Source: Bowdeniella nasicola
GTDB lineage: Bacteria; Actinomycetota; Actinomycetes; Actinomycetales; Actinomycetaceae
Reading direction: 5' to 3'
NCBI RefSeq assembly: GCF_001907295.1
Contig: NZ_MQVR01000008.1
Location: 1 to 48,817 of the forward strand
Length of the DNA: 48,817 nucleotides
Notes under the pieces: generated by a model
Told to the model about the DNA's origin: nothing
The model's input: the letters and a program-made list of their open reading frames with translations, nothing else
Database searches by the model: none
Shown: positions 26,779-33,918 of the stretch, in pieces
Position numbering within the stretch: the first letter of the stretch is position 1
Layout: the number at the start of each line of letters is the position of its first letter
Made by a program: the position numbers and the translations under genes

Positions 26779-29700
26779 ATGACCCCGCCTCGGATTTTTG
26801 GTCGCCGCCGCGCCAGCGCGAGCGAACGCGACCGCGCCCCGGAACCCTCCGCGCCGCGGGCCGCCAAGGCGCCCGCACGAGCGACTCGCGCCCACAAGAG
26901 GGATGCTCAGTCGTCCCCGGCGTCCCGGGTGACGAGCCCCGCGATCGCGCGCGAGACCGAGTTCCTCGTCCGCCGTGCACTGTCCACGTGGCAATCCCGC
27001 ACTGATGACCTCGCGGGCCTGTCGGTGCTGACCGATATCGACGAACTCGGCGCGACCATCCTCGACCTCACCAACGCCCATCCGTCCGGCATCGCGCAGC
27101 TGTACGCCGCACGCCCGACGCGCCTGACCAACCTCCTGCGAGAGGGGAGCGCCTACTCACGTGGCCGCCGCTCCGCGAAGGCCGTCGTCGAGCGCGCCGA
27201 CGAGCTTGAAGCCCAGCACGGCCAGGCCCCCATCTACCTCGCGATCGGCGTTGCCTCCTGGTCGGAGGTCGTCGACATGCCCGTCTCGCCCGCTGCGGCC
27301 CCGCAGCCGAAGGACGACTCGCGTTTCGCGCCCGCTGGCACCCTGCGTGCGGACGAGGCCGGCCTGCCGCGGCCGGTACCCGCGCGGCCCACGCCATCCC
27401 CGTCGGGCGCTCCGACCGAAAAGCGCCTGCGGGAATTCACGGCCCCGATCCTGCTGCGGCCCGTGCGTATCGAGGTCGACCCGCACCCGGACGGCGATAT
27501 CACGCTGTGCCTCGAGCCCGGCATCGAACTCAACCCGGCCCTGGAAAACTCGCTGCGCTCCGCGGGCGCCGAGATCAAACTCGGCGACCTCGCACGCCTT
27601 GTCGTGACCGAGCACGGCTTCACGCCGCGCGCGGCGCTCGCGATGGTCGTCGAACTCGCCCAGCGCTACCTCGCGGGCTTCCACTACGACGAGCGCATCC
27701 TCGTCGCTCCGTTCGTGAACCCGGGCCAGCTGCTGTCCTCCGACCTACACGCGCTGTCCTCCGACCTCGTGCGCCGGCCGCTCGTGGCCGCGCTCGCCGG
27801 TGACCCGGCGGCCCGCACGCGACTCGCGTCGCCGCTGTCGAAGCCGATCCTCACCGACCGCGACCCCGATGCCGAACGCGGCGTCGGCGACCTCTCTCCG
27901 ACGCAGCAGGTCATCGTCGAAACCAGCGCCTCCGGCCGCTCCTTCATGGTCGGCACCGTGCCCGGCTCCAACGAATCCGAGGTCATCGCCGCGATCCTCG
28001 CCGACGCTGCCGCCTCCGGCCGCTCCGTCGCCCTCGTCTCCGGTAACGCCCGCTGCGCCCGTGCGGACATCGCCGCGATGAACCGACTCGGCCTATCCGA
28101 CCTCGTCCTCGACCTCACCGGCCCGCGCTGGCGCGCCGACGCGCTCGAACGGCTGCGCTCGGGCTTCGTCGAATACAACGACGACCTCGACGACGCCGCG
28201 ATTATCGCCAACCGGCAGCGGCTCGTCACGACGCGCGAGACCCTCGGCAACTACGTCGACGCACTCCACCTCGAGCGCGAGCCGTGGGGCGTCTCCGCGC
28301 ATCACGCGCTGCAAGAACTCGCGCGCCTCACCGCTGGTCGCCCCGGCGCCCGCACGCGGGTCCGCCTGTCGGGCGCAACGCTCGAGGCCCTGACCGAAGA
28401 GCGCCGCGAGGCCCTCATCGCCGACCTCGAAGAGGCCGCCGATCTCGGCACGTTCACGCTGCGTCGCCACGAGACCGCCTGGTACGGCGCGAACCTCACC
28501 GAGGCATCGCAGGCCGATCACGCTCTGAAGGTCGCCGAACGCCTCGCCATCCGGCTGCTGCCGGAGCTCATGGACCGCGCGGAATCCATCACGACGGACA
28601 CGGGCCTTATGAAGATGGAGACCGTCGCCGACCTGCGTGAACAGCTCGACATGCTCCAGGGCGTTCGCAGCGCGCTCGACGTGTTCCTGCCCCAAATCTT
28701 CGAGACGTCCGCCGCGCAGATGGTCATCGCAACGGCCTCGCGCCAGTGGCGCGATGAGCACGACGTGGCCATGAAGGGCTCGACGCGTCGCCGCCTGCGC
28801 AAGCAGGCCGCCGACCTTGTGCGTCCCGGCCGTCAGGTCGATGACCTGCACGCCGAACTCGTCCACGTCCAAAAACAGGCAATCATCTGGCGCCGCCACT
28901 GCCCGGCCGGCGGTTGGCCGCGACTGCCCCAAGGCATGGCCGCCACCGAGCAACTCGTCGACGAGGTCGCCGCCGAACTCGCGATCCTTGAGCCGATCCT
29001 CGGCTCGGACCTGCAAAACACGAAGCTCGACGAACTCCTCAACCGTATGCATGCGCTGTCGACCGACGTCGACGGGCTCGGCACGCTGCCCGAGCGCACC
29101 CGCGTCATCGGTCGCATCCGCGACGCCGGCGCGGAGCCGCTGCTCGAGGACTTCATGGAGCGCCGCATCGACAAGGAGATGGTACGTCCCGAGGCCGAAC
29201 TGTGCTGGTGGGCCTCGATCCTCGAAACGATCCTGCGTTCCGACCGCCTCCTCGCCGGCTACAACGGCGCCGAACTGACGCAGCTGGCCGACGACTTCCG
29301 CGAGTTTGACCGCGCCCAGGTCGAGTCGCTGCCCGGGCCCGTCCGCCGAGCGATCGGCCGCCGACTGCTTCGCGAGGTCGGCAAGGACAAGGAACTCGCC
29401 CGCGACCTGTACCGCGAGCTGTCCTCCTCCCACCCGGACAACCTGCGATCGCTCGTCGGCCGCTACCGCGACCTCATCCAGGCGCTGCGCCCCATCTGGG
29501 TGTTCACTCCCGTCCAGATCTCGCAGATCCTCGAGCCCGACGCGATGCTCGACATCGTCGTCATCGACGGCATCCAGCACACGCCCACCGCGCACCTCGT
29601 CGGCGTCCTCGCCCGCGCCCGCCAGGTCGTCGTCATCGGCGACCCTCGCCGACGCAGCGAATCCGCGATCGCGGACCTCGCGACGATCCTGCCGCACCGG

Positions 29701-31065
29701 GACCTGCCGACGAACCGCTCCGACCGCGAAGAGCACGTCGCCGCGTTCCTCGCCTCGCACGGCTACGACGGCCTCGTCGACTCCATCCCGGCGCCGCCCT
29801 CGCGCTCGACGATGCGCATCGACTACGTCGAAGGCTTCGGCATGCCCGCGCCCGGCGCGGATGCGATCGAATCCGTGCAGGCCGAGGTCGACCGCGTCGT
29901 CGATCTCGTCATCGAGCACGCGCTGACGAAACCGGACGAGTCCCTCGCCGTCATTGCGCTGAACGAGCGGCACGCCGAACGCGTCTCCGCCGCGATCACG
30001 CGCATCGTCGCGGACTCCCCGGCGATCCAGGACTTCTTCGATACCGACGTCCTCGAGCCCTTCGTCGTCACCGATATCTCGGGCGCGCAGGGCCTGCAGC
30101 GCGATAGTGTCATCCTGTCGGTCGGCTACGGCAAGACCCCGCACGGCCGCGTCCTGCACCGCCTCGGCCAGATCTCTGGCCCCGACGGGCTCTCGCTGCT
30201 CATCGACGCCCTCGACGCGGTCCGCCACGAACTCGTCGTCGTCTCCTGCTTCGCCGCCCGCGACCTCGATCGCGACCGCCTGCGCAGCGCCGGCGGCGAA
30301 CTCCTATACGACCTCCTCGCGCACATCGACTCCGAGAACGTCACCTCGCCGTCGGTCGCGGGCGAACTCGAGGACACCGCACCCGACCGCCTGCTCGTCG
30401 ACCTCGCCGACCGCCTCTGGCGCCTCGGTCTGACCGTCGTCCCGCGCTACGGCGTGCCCGGCGGCGTACGCATCCCACTCGCCATCGGCCACCCGCACCT
30501 GCCCGGCGAACTCCTCCTCGCCGTCGTCACGGACGACGAAGCCTACGTCCGCGAGCCGTCGGTGCGCGTGCGCGAACGCCACCGCATCGAGCGCCTGCGC
30601 GAACGCGGCTGGACCGTCTACCAGGCCTTCTCCACGTCCGTCTTCATGGACCCGCAAGCCGAGGCCGAACGTATCGTCGAACGCGTCGTCGACGTCCTGC
30701 GCTCGCGCGGCGACGAGGACCCCGACGCGCCGGTGGCGCCTGCTGACGAGGTCGAGCCGGGCGAAGAGCAGAGCGCCGACGAGGTCGAAACTGAGGACGA
30801 GGCAGCCGAGGAGACCGGGGCCGACGCTCCCGCGGAGCCGGTCGAGCCGAAGGAACGCGGCCCCCACCCGGGCATCGTGCCGGGCCTGCCGCTGTCCGCG
30901 TACTCGGATGACCAGCTCGACGACATGGTCGCCTGGATCGACTCCGACGGCCTGCCGCGCAGCGACGAGGAGTTCCTCGCCGAGCTGCGCGAGGAGATGG
31001 AAATCGAGCGCCGCGGCGCCCAGATCGACGCCGTCCTCCTCGCCGCCATTCGCCGCCGGAGCTGA
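26779..31065 (+). CDS. DUF4011-type helicase/nuclease homologue with degenerate catalytic motifs
   Basis: An uninterrupted 1428-residue protein. A basic, disordered N terminus (1-60) is followed by a DUF4011-like region (to about 370, with LLRPVRIEVDPHPDGDI and SSDLVRRPLVAALAGD). An SF1 helicase-like core follows (about 375-1190), and a C-terminal segment (about 1210-1310) resembles the Vsr/MTES_1575 nuclease domains of such proteins. An acidic linker and conserved-looking helical tail end it. Key residues are lost. The Walker A region reads GTVPGSNES (392-400), with Glu399 where Lys is needed. Walker B reads VVIDGIQ (Asp930, Gly931 for Glu). The GDERD motif reads GLQRD. The nuclease Asp is replaced by Pro1233 and the Glu by Thr1251. 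Base use matches its neighbours. It is probably a non-enzymatic relative. Domain assignment is by eye. Confidence 0.6.
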   Translation: MTPPRIFGRRRASASERDRAPEPSAPRAAKAPARATRAHKRDAQSSPASRVTSPAIARETEFLVRRALSTWQSRTDDLAGLSVLTDIDELGATILDLTNAHPSGIAQLYAARPTRLTNLLREGSAYSRGRRSAKAVVERADELEAQHGQAPIYLAIGVASWSEVVDMPVSPAAAPQPKDDSRFAPAGTLRADEAGLPRPVPARPTPSPSGAPTEKRLREFTAPILLRPVRIEVDPHPDGDITLCLEPGIELNPALENSLRSAGAEIKLGDLARLVVTEHGFTPRAALAMVVELAQRYLAGFHYDERILVAPFVNPGQLLSSDLHALSSDLVRRPLVAALAGDPAARTRLASPLSKPILTDRDPDAERGVGDLSPTQQVIVETSASGRSFMVGTVPGSNESEVIAAILADAAASGRSVALVSGNARCARADIAAMNRLGLSDLVLDLTGPRWRADALERLRSGFVEYNDDLDDAAIIANRQRLVTTRETLGNYVDALHLEREPWGVSAHHALQELARLTAGRPGARTRVRLSGATLEALTEERREALIADLEEAADLGTFTLRRHETAWYGANLTEASQADHALKVAERLAIRLLPELMDRAESITTDTGLMKMETVADLREQLDMLQGVRSALDVFLPQIFETSAAQMVIATASRQWRDEHDVAMKGSTRRRLRKQAADLVRPGRQVDDLHAELVHVQKQAIIWRRHCPAGGWPRLPQGMAATEQLVDEVAAELAILEPILGSDLQNTKLDELLNRMHALSTDVDGLGTLPERTRVIGRIRDAGAEPLLEDFMERRIDKEMVRPEAELCWWASILETILRSDRLLAGYNGAELTQLADDFREFDRAQVESLPGPVRRAIGRRLLREVGKDKELARDLYRELSSSHPDNLRSLVGRYRDLIQALRPIWVFTPVQISQILEPDAMLDIVVIDGIQHTPTAHLVGVLARARQVVVIGDPRRRSESAIADLATILPHRDLPTNRSDREEHVAAFLASHGYDGLVDSIPAPPSRSTMRIDYVEGFGMPAPGADAIESVQAEVDRVVDLVIEHALTKPDESLAVIALNERHAERVSAAITRIVADSPAIQDFFDTDVLEPFVVTDISGAQGLQRDSVILSVGYGKTPHGRVLHRLGQISGPDGLSLLIDALDAVRHELVVVSCFAARDLDRDRLRSAGGELLYDLLAHIDSENVTSPSVAGELEDTAPDRLLVDLADRLWRLGLTVVPRYGVPGGVRIPLAIGHPHLPGELLLAVVTDDEAYVREPSVRVRERHRIERLRERGWTVYQAFSTSVFMDPQAEAERIVERVVDVLRSRGDEDPDAPVAPADEVEPGEEQSADEVETEDEAAEETGADAPAEPVEPKERGPHPGIVPGLPLSAYSDDQLDDMVAWIDSDGLPRSDEEFLAELREEMEIERRGAQIDAVLLAAIRRRS

Positions 31066-31066
31066 C

Positions 31067-31279
31067 GTGCGCAAAAAGAAGCCGCGCCGCGTCACCGTCC
31101 TGTCGGAGGTCGACAAGCGCGAGCGCGAGGCGAACAAGGACGCCCCCGTGCAGCGCTCGCACTCGTCCGTCCTACCGACAGCGTCCGAGAGCGAGTCCGC
31201 CGGCGCCTGGCACGATGGCGACGACTCCAACGACGCGCGCCTGCTCGAGAACCTGCCGCCCCACTGGGGGCGTCAGTAG
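31067..31279 (+). CDS. Small conserved actinobacterial protein coupled to the helicase homologue
   Basis: A 70-residue, very polar protein starting with a basic RKKKPRRVTVLSEVDKR block and ending in RLLENLPPHWGRQ. Short actinobacterial proteins with a D-x-RLL-x-x-x-PPHWG end are familiar, but I know of no function. GTG at 31067 follows the stop of the large gene by 1 bp and has no RBS of its own, so translation is likely coupled. Such tight linkage suggests that it works with, or stabilises, the large protein. Confidence 0.65.
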   Translation: MRKKKPRRVTVLSEVDKREREANKDAPVQRSHSSVLPTASESESAGAWHDGDDSNDARLLENLPPHWGRQ

Positions 31280-31290
31280 TCCGGTTACCG

Positions 31291-32046
31291 CTATAGGTAT
31301 CCGAGCTGCGAGAGAATCCATCCGCCGATGTAGCAGGAGTAAACCACCATCAGTGGCGAACAGAAGACGAGGGGGCGGAAGACCCTCCTATCGATGGCTT
31401 TCGTGAGGATCATCAATATCCATTGTGTGATGACGGATTCAGCGATCAGCGGAGGCGGTCTGCGGTTAATCGCATGACTCATCTGTTGTGGTAACCGAAG
31501 CTTGTCGTTGCCTGCGCATGAAAGACAGAGTCCGAGGAGGGAAGCGGGCACCAAGGACTGGGGGTCCGGGGTCACCAGCAAGTACTTCGCAACGGTCGAG
31601 ATATCGATTTGGTCCGCCGAGTCCAGTAGCGAGACAACGGCGCTCAGTTTGCCTTCGATGTGGGGTGCAATGATCTCCAGGCCAATCACCTTCAATACTC
31701 CTGACTTGGAAGCGAGCGTCTGGTAGGACACCAGAGCGACAGTCGTGAGGAGCGAAACTCCAATCACGAAAAGAGCGGACGCCAGAAGCGCCATCAGGAA
31801 CTGTTTTGAGGTAATTGGCGAGCCGAACACGACTACGCGCGTGAGCAGTGGGAGCGCCAGTTCGTAGGACCAAAGTCGCGTGATGACTCGAAGAAGCCGA
31901 TGCCTGGAGGGAGCCGTGTTTCTGCTATCGGGTGCATGATGCGGGCTCTGGTCGTCTTCATAGCCTGCCGCTTCCTGGGCCTCGCGAGATCCGTCTGGGT
32001 CAGAAGCAAAGGGATCGGAGAACAACTCGTGTGCGTTCTCAGCCAT
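31291..32046 (-). CDS. Orphan membrane protein of lower GC content
   Basis: A 251-residue protein I do not recognise. Residues 1-50 are acidic and polar. Hydrophobic stretches lie at about 83-107 (FLMALLASALFVIGVSLLTT), 160-180, 205-220 and 225-245, so two to four membrane segments are likely. The coding sequence is visibly less GC-rich than its neighbours and uses codons rare elsewhere in the window (ATA, AGA, AAA, TTA-like), which suggests recent acquisition. There is no clear RBS or TANNNT box before the ATG. It converges on the helicase operon with a 12-bp gap. Confidence 0.6.
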   Translation of the reverse strand: MAENAHELFSDPFASDPDGSREAQEAAGYEDDQSPHHAPDSRNTAPSRHRLLRVITRLWSYELALPLLTRVVVFGSPITSKQFLMALLASALFVIGVSLLTTVALVSYQTLASKSGVLKVIGLEIIAPHIEGKLSAVVSLLDSADQIDISTVAKYLLVTPDPQSLVPASLLGLCLSCAGNDKLRLPQQMSHAINRRPPPLIAESVITQWILMILTKAIDRRVFRPLVFCSPLMVVYSCYIGGWILSQLGYL

Positions 32047-32329
32047 CGTGATGAGAATCGGAGCGATTCTGCGCTCGCTGACGTTCTCTCACCGAGCTGC
32101 ACTAATGACCGCGATTTGTCCTTCGACAATACAAAGCGCAGTTCGTGCATTCTCGTTGCTTGTGGTTGGGTGTGGCGTTGACACGTTGACTCCGTGAGGG
32201 TCGGAGCCCCTTTCAGTAGGGGCCTTCACCTTCTATACGGGCAGAGCATTTTGGTTCATGGACAGCTAGGTCTGGTTGCTGAGGTAATCCAAGAATTCAA
32301 AGTGCGGGAGAGCAAGTGAAGAGCACATG
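32047..32329. other. Lower-GC non-coding stretch between the orphan gene and mscL
   Basis: No convincing gene on either strand. Small inverted repeats are present: TTGTC-CTTC-GACAA at 32116-32129 and GCCCC/GGGGC around 32207-32223, the latter a possible weak terminator. It shares the base bias of the adjoining orphan gene. Confidence 0.4.
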
Positions 32330-32367
32330 CAAAAGCCGCCCGGAAATAATTTTTCCGGGCGGCTCTT
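32330..32367 (-). terminator. Rho-independent terminator after mscL
   Basis: A perfect 13-bp stem AGCCGCCCGGAAA / TTTCCGGGCGGCT, followed on the minus strand by TTTGC. It lies 15 bp past the mscL stop. Confidence 0.85.
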
Positions 32368-32378
32368 GGTTGACGGTG

Positions 32379-32771
32379 CTACATGGGCGGCTGCTGCTTG
32401 GCGAGCAGGTCGCGGATCTCTTCGAGGAGGCGGACGTCGTCCGCGGGGGCCTCGGGCTCTTCGTTCTTGGCCTTGCGCATGGCGGCCATCTTGTTCATCG
32501 GAACAACGATGAGGAAGTAGATCGCGAGCGCGACGAGGAGGAAGTAGATGATGGCGTTGATGACGAGGCCGAACGAGATCGTGGCCGGGCCGAGCTTGAC
32601 GGCCCAAGCGGAGGCGAAGTTGACGTCACCGAACAGACCGCCGATGAGCGGGTTGATGATGCCCTCGACGAGAGCTTCGACGACTTTTCCGAAGGCGGCG
32701 CCGATAACGATACCGACGGCCATTTCCATCGCGTTACCGCGGGAAATGAATTCCTTGAATCCCTGCAACAT
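32379..32771 (-). CDS. mscL: Large-conductance mechanosensitive channel
   Basis: A 130-residue MscL subunit. The N-terminal amphipathic helix LQGFKEFISRGNAMEMAVGIVIG leads into TM1 (about 14-45) with the gate-lining small residues, then the periplasmic loop and TM2 (about 66-95, FGLVINAIIYFLLVALAIYFLIV). The cytosolic bundle VRLLEEIRDLLAKQ closes the protein. The pentameric channel releases solutes on osmotic downshock. It sits downstream of the SAF-domain gene on the same strand, with 47 bp between them. Confidence 0.97.
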   Translation of the reverse strand: MLQGFKEFISRGNAMEMAVGIVIGAAFGKVVEALVEGIINPLIGGLFGDVNFASAWAVKLGPATISFGLVINAIIYFLLVALAIYFLIVVPMNKMAAMRKAKNEEPEAPADDVRLLEEIRDLLAKQQPPM

Positions 32772-32818
32772 GAATGTGCTCCTGACATGGGCGCGGCGGG
32801 TACCGCGGTTGGTTACGG

Positions 32819-33481
32819 TCAGCGGCTCGGCAAGACCGCACGGAGCGGTCCGGTCGATAGCGCCTCAAGTAAAACTCTAGTCTCCGAGGCTTGAATCGCG
32901 ACCAAGACATCGGTGATGTCGTCAACTTTCGATTCAAACAGACCTGAATCCTTGTGACTGAACACCGCGAGCACGCGGGCGGCGGATCCGACCCGGGCAA
33001 CTTCGTCATCGGTGGAGGCATATAACCAGACCTCTTGGCCAACCTTCGCAACCGAGAGGGAGCCTCGATCGGCGAACGTCACCGGGACGACGACTTCGCC
33101 GGGAGCGAGGGAATAGCCAAGGTTGGGGCCTGCGACCATGGACTCCGTAAGAACGGTTCCAGGGCTCAGGCCAATGATCGCGGAATTGCCGACAATGTCC
33201 GTCAGTTCGGTCGCCGCATTGGCCGGGAGGACAGCGGACGGGACCGCGGTAAGCGCCACGTCGGACTCTGACACGTTCTCGCCGGAGTTGATGTCACGGG
33301 TAACCACGACGACCGTTCGCTGGTCCGGTTGGGGAGCAAACTGGCCGACGGTCCACCACACACCCGCGAGCGCGACGAGTGCCGTGAGGACGTGTCGAAC
33401 GCGGTACAGCGCGATCCGTACCCGGCGGATCGGGGATGTAGCCGTCGAGCGGGGACGGGCAGAGCGGGGGAGTGCAGCCAT
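32819..33481 (-). CDS. SAF-domain (CpaB/FlgA-like) membrane-anchored protein
   Basis: A 220-residue protein with a short cytosolic N terminus, one membrane segment (about 30-48, VLTALVALAGVWWTVGQF) and an extracytoplasmic SAF domain (about 55-125: VVVVTRDINSGENVSESDV, then GLSPGTVLTESMV). SAF domains occur in CpaB/RcpC of Flp pili and FlgA, but no pilus genes are present here; actinobacteria often have this stand-alone version beside mscL and fmdB. It appears leaderless (TAACCT 6 nt before the ATG). Function unknown. Confidence 0.8.
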   Translation of the reverse strand: MAALPRSARPRSTATSPIRRVRIALYRVRHVLTALVALAGVWWTVGQFAPQPDQRTVVVVTRDINSGENVSESDVALTAVPSAVLPANAATELTDIVGNSAIIGLSPGTVLTESMVAGPNLGYSLAPGEVVVPVTFADRGSLSVAKVGQEVWLYASTDDEVARVGSAARVLAVFSHKDSGLFESKVDDITDVLVAIQASETRVLLEALSTGPLRAVLPSR

Positions 33482-33487
33482 AGCCCG

Positions 33488-33493
33488 AGGTTA
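33488..33493 (-). promoter_or_regulatory. -10 box (TAACCT) for the SAF-domain gene
   Basis: On the minus strand TAACCT is followed by CGGGCT and the ATG at 33481, the same 6-nt leaderless spacing as elsewhere in the window. Confidence 0.55.
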
Positions 33494-33575
33494 GGGAAAC
33501 GAGAGCAGCGCGAAGCGCCGAGAATCCTCGGTTGGGAAATGGAGGGCAGTAAATCGTGCCGGTGGATAGCGGCGG

Positions 33576-33797
33576 CTAGCGGCTGGTCTTCTTGCTCGAG
33601 GACGTGGACGAGGAGGTCGTGCCACGCGAGTCAGTGCGGTAGAAGCCGGAGCCCTTGAACATCACGGCGCTGGGCTGGAACAGCTTGCGCAAGCGGCCAC
33701 CGCAGCCCTCACAGATCTTGAGCGAGTCTTCGCTGAAGGATTGGTGGATCTCGAATTCGTCCGCGCAGTTGGTGCAGCGGTAAGCGTATGTCGGCAT
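33576..33797 (-). CDS. FmdB-family zinc ribbon protein
   Basis: A 73-residue protein with the FmdB/CxxC_CxxC_SSSS signature: MPTYAYRCTNCADEFE, then KICEGCGGRLRKLFQPSAVMFKGSGFYRTD, then a Ser/Thr/Lys tail. Two CxxC knuckles bind one zinc. These tiny proteins are widespread; a regulatory role was suggested for FmdB of methylotrophs, but the general function is unknown. The start at 33797 has GAGGACGAG upstream. A CIRCE-like box lies 24 bp before the start, which suggests heat-shock (HrcA) control. Confidence 0.88.
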   Translation of the reverse strand: MPTYAYRCTNCADEFEIHQSFSEDSLKICEGCGGRLRKLFQPSAVMFKGSGFYRTDSRGTTSSSTSSSKKTSR

Positions 33798-33820
33798 CTC
33801 GTCCTCGCATCCTCCAGTTT

Positions 33821-33847
33821 TTGGCACTCGACCTTTCTGAGTGCTAA
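33821..33847 (-). promoter_or_regulatory. CIRCE-like HrcA operator
   Basis: TTGGCACTC - 9 nt - GAGTGCTAA on the plus strand differs from the CIRCE consensus TTAGCACTC-N9-GAGTGCTAA at one base. It lies between the FmdB start (33797, minus) and the penicillin acylase gene (33919, plus). A TAGTAT on the minus strand next to it (about 33849-33854) is a plausible -10 box for fmdB, so HrcA bound here would cover the start of transcription. Confidence 0.75.
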
Positions 33848-33906
33848 TACTATGCCCTTAGAGTCCAAACGCCATAACGGCGGCGACCGGTTTAGCGGAT
33901 TCTCGG

Positions 33907-33912
33907 TAGGCT
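33907..33912 (+). promoter_or_regulatory. -10 box (TAGGCT) for the penicillin acylase gene
   Basis: TAGGCT ends 6 nt before the GTG at 33919. The intervening CAAGGG could instead act as an RBS for the ATG at 33922, but the spacing is short. Confidence 0.5.
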
Positions 33913-33918
33913 CAAGGG

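Noticed and set aside
28093-30228. 711-codon open frame on the minus strand
   Set aside because: Antisense of the helicase-like gene; Asp/Arg/Val-rich low-complexity product without motifs.
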